Source of the DNA: Acidobacteriota bacterium
Lineage (GTDB): Bacteria; Acidobacteriota; Terriglobia; Acidiferrales; UBA7541
Length of the DNA: 36,560 nucleotides
Reading direction: 5' to 3'
NCBI GenBank assembly: GCA_003224055.1
Contig: QHYE01000052.1
Location: 1-36,560 of the forward strand
Under the pieces are notes generated by a model. It was given only the letters and a program-made list of their open reading frames with translations. It ran no database searches and was not told the origin of the DNA. Both the position numbers and the translations under genes were made by a program. Position 1 is the first letter of the stretch. Each line of letters begins with the position of its first letter. Of the stretch, positions 25,073 through 33,702 are shown piece by piece.

Positions 25073-27367
25073 TCATGCCTGTTCAAGTTGCGCGTAACGC
25101 TCAATGAATTTCTTCGTGCCGCGCCCCGGAAAACTGACTGACACCCGCCGGTCTTCGTCCTCGCCTTCAACGCCCACAATCGTGCCGACGCCGTAGCTGG
25201 GATGCCGCACTTTTCGCCCGAGCATAGGATTTGCATCTGCGCCGCGCTTCGCCGCCGGCCGGCCAAAGGAACTTTGCGTCGCCGGCCTCCTTGGAGCTGA
25301 CGCGGCCGCCGATTTCTGTCCCCCGCGCACGCGCCGCGTGAATTCTTCCGCCGAATACGAGTACTCCGGGTCCGGCTCGTATCGCCGGGTCTCGCCGATT
25401 TCGGCCATCGACCCGCGGACGGTGTCCACCAGCTCGCTCGGGATCTCCGCTAGAAAACGCGAGGGCAGGGAAGCGCGCAGTTGCTGCTCGTTTCCGAAAA
25501 TGCGCCGGTAAACAGCGCGCGTCATCGTGAGTGACTGGCGCGCCCGCGTCATTCCCACGTACATCAGCCGTCGTTCCTCTTCGATGCCCTTGTCTTCCGT
25601 GATGGAGCGGCTGTGCGGGCAGATTCCTTCTTCCATGCCCGTCAAAAACACATGGTCGAACTCCAGCCCCTTTGTGCTATGCAGTGTGATCAGCGTCGCT
25701 CCGGGCTTGTCTTCGAATTGATCGGCGTCGCTGACCAGAGCCGCGGCGTCCAGAAAATCGGTAAACGTCTCGCCGGCCTCCATGCTTTCCGCGACGGCGC
25801 GAGTGAGTTCTTCCAGGTTTTCCATGCGCGCGACGTCTTCCGCGCTGTTGCGGTCTTTTAGCATGTCCATGTAGCCGGACTCTTCGAGAACGGTTCGCAG
25901 GAATTCTGGCGGTTCTTTTTCTGCCAGCGCAGTCTGCAGCTTGCCCACGATTTCCCGGAACGTTCGCAGCGGCGTGACCGCCCGACCCGCGGATGCACCC
26001 GAGATGAATTTTTCGATGGCCGCCCAGAGAGACGTGCCATCCACTCGCGCTGTTTCGCGCAACGCGTCCACAGTCGTCTTACCGATGCCGCGCGGCGGCA
26101 GGTTCAGCACGCGCAAGAGCGAAATGTCATCTTCGGGATGCATCGCCAGCCGAACGTAAGCCAGCGCATCTTTCACTTCTGCACGGTTGTAAAAACTGAA
26201 TCCGCCGACTAGTTTGTAGCGCAAACCACGGCGGCGGAAGACTTCTTCGAAAGCGCGCGACTGAAAATTCGTCCGGTATTCCACGGCGCACGTCTGATCG
26301 GGGTCGTCATTCAGGATGTGCTCCAGTTCACCGGCGACGAATTCGGCCTCGGCCTGGGCATCACGCGCTTCGAAATACCGGAGATTTGCGCCTTCGCCCT
26401 TTTCCGCGTTGAGCGATTTTTCCATCCGCTCCGGATTGTTCGCGACCACCGCCCGCGCGGCGTTGAGGATATTCTGTGTCGAGCGATAGTTGCGCTCCAG
26501 CCTTATGATGCGGGCCGCCGGAAAATCTTTCGAGAAGCTCAACAAAATGGAAACATCCGCGCCGCGCCAGCGGTAGATGGATTGGTCTTCGTCGCCGACG
26601 ACGCACACATTTTGCTGTGGCCCGGCGAGCAGTCGCATCAGTTCATATTGCACCCGGTTCGTATCCTGATATTCATCCACGTGGATGTATTGGAAGCGCG
26701 CCTGCCACTTCAATCGCGTGGGCGTCGATTCCCGGAGCAAGCGGGCAGACCGCAGCAAGAGATCATCGAAGTCCAGCGCCTTGCTGTCATGAAGAAGTTT
26801 TTCGTACGCCGCGAAAATGTCCGCGGTACGCCGCCCATTCTGATCGAACGCCTCTGCTCTAAGTTGTTCCGCGGTCTGGCCGTGGTTTTTCGCATAGCTG
26901 ATACGGCTCAAAACGATTCGCGGCGCCAGGGAATCATCTTCGATTTGCAATTTATTCATCGCCAGTTTGACGGCAGCAAGCTGATCATCGTCATCGTAAA
27001 TGGCGAAATCCCGGGGCAGTCCGGCGGCGGCCGCTTCGCGCCGCAAGAGCCGCGCGCAGAGCGAATGAAACGTCGAAAGCCAAGGCTGCGCTGGCAGAAT
27101 TCCTGCGCTGAGCAAAAGGTTTGAGACGCGATTGCGCATCTCCTCCGCTGCTTTGTTGGTGAACGTTACCGCCAGAATGGCTTCGGCGGGCACCCCACTG
27201 GCGATCAAGCTGGCCATCCGATAGGTGATCGCCCGCGTCTTGCCCGTTCCCGCGCCTGCCAGGATCAGCAAGGGGCCTTCGATGGTTTCCACGGCAAGTC
27301 GTTGTTCTGGATTCAATTCATCGAGAAGAGTGAGCATTGGCCCGCGATGATCGTAGAAAGTTTGCAC
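25073..27367 (-). CDS. UvrD/PcrA-type DNA helicase
   Basis: A superfamily 1A 3'-5' helicase for repair and removal of RecA or replication blocks. The 764-residue protein has the Q-motif DELNPEQRLAV, Walker A AGAGTGKTRAI, DEXX box VDEYQDTN, GDEDQSIYRWRGAD, TLHSTKGLEFDHVF and MYVGMTRARQSL. The C-terminal region ends with VRHPSYGVGTIVGVEGEDED, the Tudor-like domain of PcrA that contacts RNA polymerase. Two starts are possible: GTG 27367, five bases after a -10-like TACCAT, or ATG 27337 (MLTLLDELNPEQ), which matches the usual family start better. Neither has an SD. Confidence 0.94.
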   Translation of the reverse strand: MQTFYDHRGPMLTLLDELNPEQRLAVETIEGPLLILAGAGTGKTRAITYRMASLIASGVPAEAILAVTFTNKAAEEMRNRVSNLLLSAGILPAQPWLSTFHSLCARLLRREAAAAGLPRDFAIYDDDDQLAAVKLAMNKLQIEDDSLAPRIVLSRISYAKNHGQTAEQLRAEAFDQNGRRTADIFAAYEKLLHDSKALDFDDLLLRSARLLRESTPTRLKWQARFQYIHVDEYQDTNRVQYELMRLLAGPQQNVCVVGDEDQSIYRWRGADVSILLSFSKDFPAARIIRLERNYRSTQNILNAARAVVANNPERMEKSLNAEKGEGANLRYFEARDAQAEAEFVAGELEHILNDDPDQTCAVEYRTNFQSRAFEEVFRRRGLRYKLVGGFSFYNRAEVKDALAYVRLAMHPEDDISLLRVLNLPPRGIGKTTVDALRETARVDGTSLWAAIEKFISGASAGRAVTPLRTFREIVGKLQTALAEKEPPEFLRTVLEESGYMDMLKDRNSAEDVARMENLEELTRAVAESMEAGETFTDFLDAAALVSDADQFEDKPGATLITLHSTKGLEFDHVFLTGMEEGICPHSRSITEDKGIEEERRLMYVGMTRARQSLTMTRAVYRRIFGNEQQLRASLPSRFLAEIPSELVDTVRGSMAEIGETRRYEPDPEYSYSAEEFTRRVRGGQKSAAASAPRRPATQSSFGRPAAKRGADANPMLGRKVRHPSYGVGTIVGVEGEDEDRRVSVSFPGRGTKKFIERYAQLEQA

Positions 27368-27372
27368 ACGTC

Positions 27373-27401
27373 ATGGTAGCCGACCGGGACGACCCGCGCA
27401 A
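27373..27401 (-). promoter_or_regulatory. Candidate promoter of the helicase gene, abutting its start
   Basis: On the minus strand TTGCGC (27401-27396), exactly 17 bases, TACCAT (27378-27373), then five bases to GTG 27367. If used, the GTG would be at or near the RNA 5' end. Confidence 0.4.
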
Positions 27402-27422
27402 ACCCGCCTTCTTTTTCCGTTG

Positions 27423-28067
27423 CTAGTTGCTGCCCGGGCGGCTCAGATCAATTTCGAAATAGGTCAAGGAACGGTTCTTTTCCAACACCAATAGATCGGG
27501 CACGTAGAGGTGCGCGGTGTTCAGCAAATCAAATTGCCCCTGCAAGTCAAAGTAGAGAAGTCCTTGCACGGTGCTGTGCGGCGCCACGATGCTCGACGGA
27601 ACAGCCGCGTTCTCCGCCTGCTTTTGCACTTCAAACCAGTTCTTGTCGGGCGTGGTCTTGGGCGCTCCGGTGGGAAACGGGAACTTCTTTCTGGACTTGG
27701 TCGGGTCCTTCCGGCTTGGCGCCAGCGTCTCATACGCGACCTGGTCCGGCGTGAGCGGTTCCAGCTGCTGACGGTTTTCCTCATCGATCCGCACCGTCAG
27801 GCGGATGCGGTCGAGATTCAGCTTTACGCTCTCGTCGGAATCGTTCCGAAACGCAACCATCACTGCCAGGACACCTGCTGCAAACGGCGATTTCTTTGGG
27901 AACTTCTGTTTGTAAAGTGCGGGATCCGTCCAGGGAAGCGCCGTGATGGTCATGGCCTCGTGGGATTGCAGCGACCCGGTTCGCAGCGAGGCCGGCTGTT
28001 GCGGCGCGCCGGGCATCGCCGCCAGCAGCAGCGCAAGGATGGGAATTGAGATGGTTAGTTTCAGCAT
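27423..28067 (-). CDS. Secreted protein of unknown function
   Basis: I do not recognise the family. The 214-residue protein has a signal peptide (LKLTISIPILALLLAAMPG) and a mostly beta-rich body, with VMVAFRNDSDESVKLNLDRIRLTVRI and a C-terminal YFDLQGQFDLLNTAHLYVPDL. The pattern resembles small immunoglobulin-like or DUF-type periplasmic domains that describe hydrophobic-strand packing, but this is only a general impression. I start at ATG 28067; an ATG at 28091 adds eight residues. A -10-like TATTAT lies six bases before 28067 and no SD is present. It diverges from the LPS operon across two palindromes. The helicase gene follows it on the same strand after 56 bases. Confidence 0.7.
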   Translation of the reverse strand: MLKLTISIPILALLLAAMPGAPQQPASLRTGSLQSHEAMTITALPWTDPALYKQKFPKKSPFAAGVLAVMVAFRNDSDESVKLNLDRIRLTVRIDEENRQQLEPLTPDQVAYETLAPSRKDPTKSRKKFPFPTGAPKTTPDKNWFEVQKQAENAAVPSSIVAPHSTVQGLLYFDLQGQFDLLNTAHLYVPDLLVLEKNRSLTYFEIDLSRPGSN

Positions 28068-28073
28068 CCGGTT

Positions 28074-28079
28074 ATAATA
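28074..28079 (-). promoter_or_regulatory. -10-like box abutting the secreted protein start
   Basis: TATTAT on the minus strand, then AACCGG and the ATG at 28067. No convincing -35 element is seen. Confidence 0.35.
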
Positions 28080-28117
28080 GACTTTTCTCATCTCGACGCC
28101 TTCGATTCTTGGGGGAC

Positions 28118-28160
28118 GCGCAGGGTTGCCCTGCGCCGCTCCGCTTGTTTGTTGCGGAGC
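28118..28160. repeat. Two adjacent hairpin palindromes upstream of waaA
   Basis: The first (28118-28136) has an 8-bp stem GCGCAGGG / CCCTGCGC with a three-base loop. The second (28138-28160) has a 7-bp stem GCTCCGC / GCGGAGC with a nine-base loop. They sit between divergent genes, so they are not simple terminators; a REP-like element or an operator is possible. Confidence 0.65.
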
Positions 28161-28184
28161 AGGGACAGACCGGAGCCACGCTAA

Positions 28185-29546
28185 GTGTATTTCATTTACA
28201 GCCTTTTGATGGGCTTCGCGGCCCTTTTGCTCCTGCCCTACTGGCTGGTGCAGGGACTACGCCACGGCAAATACCTTTCCAATCTCGGCCAGCGCCTCGG
28301 TTTTTCATTTCCTTCGCTCGCGAACTTGCCTGCGGATCGGCCCGGAGCCATCTGGCTTCACGCGGTTTCCGTGGGTGAGGCGCTTTCCGGCGTGACACTC
28401 GCTCGCCGCCTGAAAGAAGCCTATCCGGACCGGCCGCTCATTGTTTCCACGACGACAATCACAGGTCAGGTGCTTGCACTCCAGCGGATGCCCTTTGCCG
28501 ACGCGGTCATCTACTTTCCGCTCGACTGGGCCTTTTGCGTTTGGCGCGCTATGAACGCGGTGCGGCCCTCTCTCGTGCTAATTCTTGAGACCGAAATCTG
28601 GCCGAACTTTCTGCGCGAAGCACGCCGCCGAGAGGTTCCCGTACTTTTCGTGAGCGGACGCATCTCCGACCGATCGTTCGCGCGGTACCAGAGCTATCTC
28701 GGCACGTTTGGTTTTTTCCTGCGGCCTTTTTTGAAAGATGCTCTTTCGAACGCCAGCGGCTTCCTCATGCAGGGTGAAAAGGATGCCGAACGCATCCAGG
28801 CTCTCGGAGCACCTGCGGATCGCGTTTTCGTCAGCGGTAACTTGAAATACGATCTGGAGCTTCCCGCGCCCACACCGCTCTCGAATTGGCTGGAAGCGGA
28901 GGCTCGGCGTCGCGGCCGCTCGCCAATCATCGTTGCAGGCAGCGTGGTCGCCACAGAGGAACCCCTCGCTCTCATCGCGTTTGGAACATTGCAAGGGGAG
29001 TATCCCAAAGCGCTCCTGGTTCTCGCTCCGCGAAAGCCGGAACGCTTCGAAGCGACCGCCGAGTTCATCGACGAATCGCATCGCAAATTCATCCGCCGCT
29101 CGAAGCTCCCGATCCCTGGGCCACCGCATTCGGCTGGAGGCTCCGAGAACGGCGCGATTTCGGAAGATGTTACGGTCATTCTGGTGGATAGCATCGGCGA
29201 ACTCGCCTCTCTCTACCGCGTTGCCGATGGTGTGTTCGTCGGCGGCTCGCTGGTCCCGTCCGGTGGGCACAATATTCTCGAACCCGCGGCCTTCGGGAAA
29301 ATTCCCGTGTTCGGTCCTTCGATGGAGAATTTTGCGGAGATCGCTTCGCGTTTCGTCTCCGCAGGCGCCGCCGTGCAAGTGGAGAGTCCCGAAGATGTCG
29401 GCGTCGCCTGGATTGAGATTTTCCGTGATCCCGATCGAGCGAAGAAAATGAGCGCCTCCGCGCACAACCTCGTCGAAACCAGCCGCGGCGCCACCGATCG
29501 CGCACTCGCGGAAATCGCAAAACTCATGAGCGGTGCGGCACGATGA
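28185..29546 (+). CDS. waaA: 3-deoxy-D-manno-octulosonic acid (Kdo) transferase
   Basis: Adds Kdo to lipid IVA at the cytoplasmic face of the inner membrane, beginning the LPS core. The 453-residue protein has an N-terminal membrane anchor (MGFAALLLLPYWLVQGL), then WLHAVSVGEALSGVTLA, VLILETEIWPNFLREARRR and VFVSGRISDRSFARY in the N-terminal domain. The GT-B C-terminal half has VIVAGSVVATEEPLAL-like sequence, and GGSLVPSGGHNILEPAAFGKIPVFGP. The start is GTG at 28185 after GGAG. It is the first gene of the LPS operon and shares ATGA with lpxK. One to several Kdo residues may be added depending on the enzyme; not decidable here. Confidence 0.95.
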   Translation: MYFIYSLLMGFAALLLLPYWLVQGLRHGKYLSNLGQRLGFSFPSLANLPADRPGAIWLHAVSVGEALSGVTLARRLKEAYPDRPLIVSTTTITGQVLALQRMPFADAVIYFPLDWAFCVWRAMNAVRPSLVLILETEIWPNFLREARRREVPVLFVSGRISDRSFARYQSYLGTFGFFLRPFLKDALSNASGFLMQGEKDAERIQALGAPADRVFVSGNLKYDLELPAPTPLSNWLEAEARRRGRSPIIVAGSVVATEEPLALIAFGTLQGEYPKALLVLAPRKPERFEATAEFIDESHRKFIRRSKLPIPGPPHSAGGSENGAISEDVTVILVDSIGELASLYRVADGVFVGGSLVPSGGHNILEPAAFGKIPVFGPSMENFAEIASRFVSAGAAVQVESPEDVGVAWIEIFRDPDRAKKMSASAHNLVETSRGATDRALAEIAKLMSGAAR

Positions 29547-30547
29547 ACGTTTCGCTGGTGCGGATGCTGCTCTGGCCGCCGTCGCTGCTCTATGGCGCAT
29601 TCGTTCGGCTGCGCGTCTGGCTCTATGCCAAAGGTTTGCTGAAGCAGAAACGCTTGAAGGCCCCGGTAGTGAGTGTCGGAAATCTAACGGTTGGCGGCAC
29701 CGGCAAAACGCCGATGGTGATTTGGCTTGCCGAACGATTTCTTGCAGAAGGGAAGCGCGTCGCCATCCTCAGCCGTGGCTACCACGGCACGAACGGTACC
29801 AGCGACGAGATCGAGCTAATGAAGTTCCGCCTCCAGGGCCGCGCCGCCTTTGGAGTCGGCAAGGATCGCTTCACGGAAGGCCAACGCATCGAGTCGCAGG
29901 AACCCGTCGACGTATTTCTTCTCGACGATGGCTTTCAACATTTACAACTTGCCCGCGATCTGGACATTCTCCTGATGGACGCGTCTCGAGGACTCGCAGA
30001 CGAGTTGCTGCTGCCAGCCGGTCGTTTACGGGAGCCGCTTTCCGCCATGAGCCGTGCGAATATTCTCGTGTTTACACGCACCGAAAACATGCCCGGGACC
30101 GTCGATGCGATTCAGAAGCTGAATCAATATCCGGTTTTCGCGGCGGCCACTCAACTCGTTGGATTCCGCCGCCTCGGCGGTGAAATCGCTTTGCTTTCTT
30201 CATCTGAGATTGGAGCGGGACCTTTCTTCGCTTTCTGCGGGCTCGGTAATTCGGACGCTTTCTTTCGTGACCTCAGAAACTGGGGAGTCGTCGTTTGCTC
30301 ACAAATGTCCTTTTCCGATCATCACCGCTATACAGAAGAGGATATTTTGCGAATCCATCTAGAAGCAAAACGCGCTGGCGCAAATGCACTTGTGACCACG
30401 GAAAAGGACGAGCAGAATCTCAGTGGAATGAGACTCGAACACGCGCCTGTGTATGTCTCCGTGATCGATCTCGTCGTGAGTCCTGAAGCCGACTTCAAGA
30501 ACGCTCTTGATCAAACGTTACAACAAGGCAGTGGAGCGGCCGCGTGA
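29543..30547 (+). CDS. lpxK: Tetraacyldisaccharide 4'-kinase (lipid A 4'-kinase)
   Basis: Phosphorylates the 4'-position of the lipid A disaccharide, the step before Kdo addition. The 334-residue protein has the N-terminal membrane-associated helix, the P-loop SVGNLTVGGTGKTPMV (motif GGTGKT), AILSRGY and FLLDDGFQHLQLARDLDILL with the family DDGFQH motif. Its ATG overlaps the waaA stop by four bases and its own TGA overlaps the waaF GTG, implying translational coupling. Confidence 0.95.
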   Translation: MNVSLVRMLLWPPSLLYGAFVRLRVWLYAKGLLKQKRLKAPVVSVGNLTVGGTGKTPMVIWLAERFLAEGKRVAILSRGYHGTNGTSDEIELMKFRLQGRAAFGVGKDRFTEGQRIESQEPVDVFLLDDGFQHLQLARDLDILLMDASRGLADELLLPAGRLREPLSAMSRANILVFTRTENMPGTVDAIQKLNQYPVFAAATQLVGFRRLGGEIALLSSSEIGAGPFFAFCGLGNSDAFFRDLRNWGVVVCSQMSFSDHHRYTEEDILRIHLEAKRAGANALVTTEKDEQNLSGMRLEHAPVYVSVIDLVVSPEADFKNALDQTLQQGSGAAA

Positions 30548-31590
30548 AAATTCTGATTCGCGCGACGAACTGGGTCGGCGACGCGATTATGGCCCTGCCG
30601 GCGTTGCGTGCCGTGCGCGCACGCTTCTCCGATGCGGAGATTGCGATTGTGGCCCGGCTTTACGTCGCGGACATCTACCGCGACCAGCAAATCTGCAATC
30701 AACTCATCAACTACGACGTGAACGGCATCCACGCCGGCTTTTCCGGACGCGAGCGGCTGGCGCACGAACTGCGCGAGCAGAAATTCGATGTCGCCCTCCT
30801 GCTCCAAAACGCGTTTGACGCCGCCTGGCTCGCCTGGCGCGCGAATATTCCCGAGCGCATCGGCTACGCCCGCGACGGCCGGAGCCCACTCCTCACCAGG
30901 CCTGTACCTGTCCCCGGACCTGGCGAAATTCCGACACACGAGAAGTTCTACTACTTGGAGCTTCTTCGCCGCGCGGGATGGATGGACTCACTTCCCGAAG
31001 AATCTTTCATTGCTATGACCGTTTCCGAAGCGAAGCGCCGTCGCGCTGCTGAGTTTCTGCTGGGATCCGGCGCCCGTCCGCATGCACTCCGCGTGGCCAT
31101 CGGCGCCGGAGCCTCCTACGGCTCCGCGAAATGCTGGCCACCTCCGCGATTCGCCGAGCTCGCAAGTCGTCTTCAAGCACAAAACGGTGCCGACGTGATC
31201 TTGTTCGGAACGGCTGCCGAGTCAGCCGTCTCGAAGGCCATCGCCGCCGGGATGCGGCAGCCACCCATCGATCTCACCGGGAAAACCGCGATCGCCGATC
31301 TTACGGCCCTGCTGTCGCAATGCCATCTCTTCATCGGCAACGATTCCGGTGCGATGCACGTCGCCGCCGCGGTCGGACTTCCCGTCGTCGCCATATTCGG
31401 GCCCACGGATCCGCTCGGCACAGCTCCGGTCACGCCGCGCTGCACGATCGTCCAGGAAAAACCGTACTGCAGTCCGTGCTTTCTCCGGCGCTGCCCAACC
31501 GATCATCGTTGCATGACGAAAGTCACGCCAGACATGGCGGAAGCCGCGGTCCGGCCCTGGCTTTCCTCAATTGAGGTGCGGCGTGCCTGA
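30544..31590 (+). CDS. waaF: ADP-heptose:LPS heptosyltransferase II
   Basis: Transfers the second L-glycero-D-manno-heptose to the inner core. The 348-residue GT-B (GT9) enzyme starts MKILIRATNWVGDAIMALPALRAVRARF with the acceptor-side motif. The C-terminal half has GAGASYGSAKCWPPPRFAEL, the ADP-heptose site FIGNDSGAMHVAAAVGLPVVAIFGPTDP, and a Cys-rich CSPCFLRRCPTDHRCM typical of WaaF. GTG start at 30544 overlaps the lpxK stop as GTGA. Confidence 0.93.
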   Translation: MKILIRATNWVGDAIMALPALRAVRARFSDAEIAIVARLYVADIYRDQQICNQLINYDVNGIHAGFSGRERLAHELREQKFDVALLLQNAFDAAWLAWRANIPERIGYARDGRSPLLTRPVPVPGPGEIPTHEKFYYLELLRRAGWMDSLPEESFIAMTVSEAKRRRAAEFLLGSGARPHALRVAIGAGASYGSAKCWPPPRFAELASRLQAQNGADVILFGTAAESAVSKAIAAGMRQPPIDLTGKTAIADLTALLSQCHLFIGNDSGAMHVAAAVGLPVVAIFGPTDPLGTAPVTPRCTIVQEKPYCSPCFLRRCPTDHRCMTKVTPDMAEAAVRPWLSSIEVRRA

Positions 31591-32152
31591 TTCCACCGCA
31601 CCGCGCCCCGCCGTTTTTCTGGATCGTGACGGAACCATCGCTGAGGAAGTCGGCTACTTGAATCATGCCAGCCGTTTTCGTATGTTTCCCTTCGTCGCAG
31701 CCGCGATTCGCTGTTTGAACGAAGCGGGATTTCCCGTTGTCGTGGTGACCAATCAGTCCGGCGTCGGCCGCGGCTACTTTCCGGAATCGCTAGTGCGCTC
31801 GGTCAATGAAATGATGAAAGAAGAACTCGCCGCAGTGGGTGCGCGCATTGATGCCATCCACTATTGCCCCCACACTTCGGCGGACCGTTGCGATTGCCGC
31901 AAGCCCAGGCCCGGCCTTCTGGAACGTGCTGCACGCGAACACTCTCTCGACCTGGCGCGGTCTTTCGTCGTGGGTGACCGCTACGGCGACATCGAACTCG
32001 CTCGCAATGTTCGCGCCCGGGGCATCCTCGTGCGCACCGGATATGGCGAAGGGGAATTGGCTTGGCATTCCGCGAGGTGGCCCACGCAACCCAATTTTGT
32101 GGCGGAAGATCTTTCGAAAGCGGCAGATTGGATCCTGAGGCAACCACGATGA
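31583..32152 (+). CDS. gmhB: D-glycero-beta-D-manno-heptose-1,7-bisphosphate 7-phosphatase
   Basis: A HAD phosphatase that removes the 7-phosphate in ADP-heptose synthesis. The 189-residue protein has VFLDRDGTIAEEVGYL (DxD nucleophile and acid/base), VVVTNQSGVGRGYF, the zinc-binding CPHTSADRCDCRKP and VGDRYGDIELARN. I start at GTG 31583, with GAGGTG six bases upstream; a TTG at 31571 is possible. The start overlaps the waaF stop by eight bases. Confidence 0.93.
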   Translation: MPDSTAPRPAVFLDRDGTIAEEVGYLNHASRFRMFPFVAAAIRCLNEAGFPVVVVTNQSGVGRGYFPESLVRSVNEMMKEELAAVGARIDAIHYCPHTSADRCDCRKPRPGLLERAAREHSLDLARSFVVGDRYGDIELARNVRARGILVRTGYGEGELAWHSARWPTQPNFVAEDLSKAADWILRQPR

Positions 32153-33207
32153 GGCGTCTCCCTGCGCAAAACTTAGCATCTCGATCCGTCGACCTAGTTT
32201 CTCTCGCCGAATGTGTCGAGCAATTTTCCTCGAAGACCGTCGTTCTGCTCGGTGATTTCGTTGCCGATGAATTTCGGTTCGGCGAAATCTCCCGCGTCTC
32301 GCGCGAAGCCCCCGTGCTGATCCTGAAGCACCGCGAAACGCAACTTGTTCCAGGCGGCGGGGCCAACGCTGCCAACAATCTGGCGTCTCTTGGCGCGCGC
32401 GTCTTGCCCGTTAGCGCTGTGGGCAATGACGCGGCCGGCGATGCGCTCATCGCCCATTTCCGCCGCAAGCGCGTCAACATTTCGGGAATCATCCGAGTGA
32501 AGGGCTGGACCACGCCAACAAAATCGCGCTTCCTTGCCGGCTGGGCGCACACCACAGCGCAACAAGTTCTCCGCGTGGACTACGAACCACAAGCACCTCT
32601 GCCGGACGCCGTTCGAAAAAAATTCCTGCAGCAGCTTTCCGCGAAGCTCCGTAAGGCTCACGCACTGGCGGTTTCGGATTACGGTTTTGGCGTGGCCAGG
32701 CCCGAGCTGGTCCAGCAGGCCACCAGGAAACACAAGAATGATCTGCCCATCACGCTCGACGCTCGCTATCGGCTTCACACCTATGCGAAGGCCGGCATCT
32801 CTGCGGCTACTCCAAACGAAGCCGAGATCGAGGCACAGCATCACACGACGATAGGCCAGGACATTGAACAACTCGCCCGAGCGGGCCGCGCAACACTCGC
32901 CACCATGAAGCTTCAATCGCTCCTCGTCACTCGTGGGCGCCACGGCATGGTTCTTTTTGAAGCGGACGATCAATTCACCCAGATTCCCGTGCACGGCAGC
33001 GATCAAGCTGTCGATGTCACCGGCGCGGGCGACACGGTTCTTGCCGCCTACACTCTCGCACTCGCTTGCGGGGCCTCTCCACTCGAAGCCGCGCACATCG
33101 CCAACATCGCCGGAGGCCTCGTGGTGATGAAACTCGGCACGGCCACCGTCTCGCGCGAAGAACTTCTCGATGCCATTCGCGGTGAAGCCTCCGGAACCGC
33201 CCGCTGA
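32149..33207 (+). CDS. hldA: D-glycero-beta-D-manno-heptose-7-phosphate kinase (HldA type)
   Basis: A PfkB-family sugar kinase making heptose 1,7-bisphosphate, the substrate of GmhB. The 352-residue protein shows VVLLGDFVADEFRFG, PGGGANAANNLASLGA, the anion-hole/catalytic motif DVTGAGDTVLAAYTLA and GGLVVMKLGTATVS. In many bacteria this kinase is fused to the adenylyltransferase as HldE; here they are separate, with hldC starting three bases later. ATG 32149 overlaps the gmhB stop by four bases and follows GAGG. Confidence 0.93.
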   Translation: MRRLPAQNLASRSVDLVSLAECVEQFSSKTVVLLGDFVADEFRFGEISRVSREAPVLILKHRETQLVPGGGANAANNLASLGARVLPVSAVGNDAAGDALIAHFRRKRVNISGIIRVKGWTTPTKSRFLAGWAHTTAQQVLRVDYEPQAPLPDAVRKKFLQQLSAKLRKAHALAVSDYGFGVARPELVQQATRKHKNDLPITLDARYRLHTYAKAGISAATPNEAEIEAQHHTTIGQDIEQLARAGRATLATMKLQSLLVTRGRHGMVLFEADDQFTQIPVHGSDQAVDVTGAGDTVLAAYTLALACGASPLEAAHIANIAGGLVVMKLGTATVSREELLDAIRGEASGTAR

Positions 33208-33210
33208 GTC

Positions 33211-33702
33211 ATGCGCGAAGCCGGTTCCAAAATCGTGTCGCAAGGTGTACTCCGCCAAAAACTCAAGGAACACAAGAGCCATGGCCGGCGCATCGTCCTC
33301 GCGAACGGCTGCTTCGATACGCTGCACGTCGGGCACATTCGCTATCTCGAAGGCGCGCGCCGCGAAGGCGATATTCTGGTCGTTGGCGTGAACGCCGATT
33401 CCAGTGTGTGCAATTTGAAAGGGCCCGGCCGGCCTGTTCTCGATGAAAACGCGCGCGCGCAGCTCGTGGCAGCGCTCCGCAGCGTAGACTACGTCGTGCT
33501 CTTCGCCGAACCCAATGTCGAAGCGCTCTTGGAAGAGTTGCGGCCCGACGTTCACGGCAAAGGCACGGATTACACGGCAGAGAGCGTACCCGAGCGCGCC
33601 GTCGCCGCCCGGCTCGGCATCCGCGTAGCCATTGTGGGTGATCCCAAGAATCACTCAACGCGCGAACTTCTCGAATCCATCCGCAGGGCGCCGCATGGCT
33701 GA
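33211..33702 (+). CDS. hldC: D-beta-D-heptose 1-phosphate adenylyltransferase (HldC type)
   Basis: Activates heptose-1-phosphate with ATP to ADP-D-glycero-D-manno-heptose. The 163-residue nucleotidyltransferase has IVLANGCFDTLHVGHIRYLEGARREGD (HxGH) and a C-terminal KGTDYTAESVPE segment. It corresponds to the C-terminal half of HldE. It sits between hldA and waaC; the waaC start overlaps its stop by eight bases. The epimerase HldD and isomerase GmhA are not in the window. Confidence 0.93.
   Translation: MREAGSKIVSQGVLRQKLKEHKSHGRRIVLANGCFDTLHVGHIRYLEGARREGDILVVGVNADSSVCNLKGPGRPVLDENARAQLVAALRSVDYVVLFAEPNVEALLEELRPDVHGKGTDYTAESVPERAVAARLGIRVAIVGDPKNHSTRELLESIRRAPHG

Noticed and set aside
32194-33654. 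Long minus-strand frame of 486 codons opposite hldA and hldC
   Set aside because: It spans two clearly conserved genes in antisense and has no family signature.
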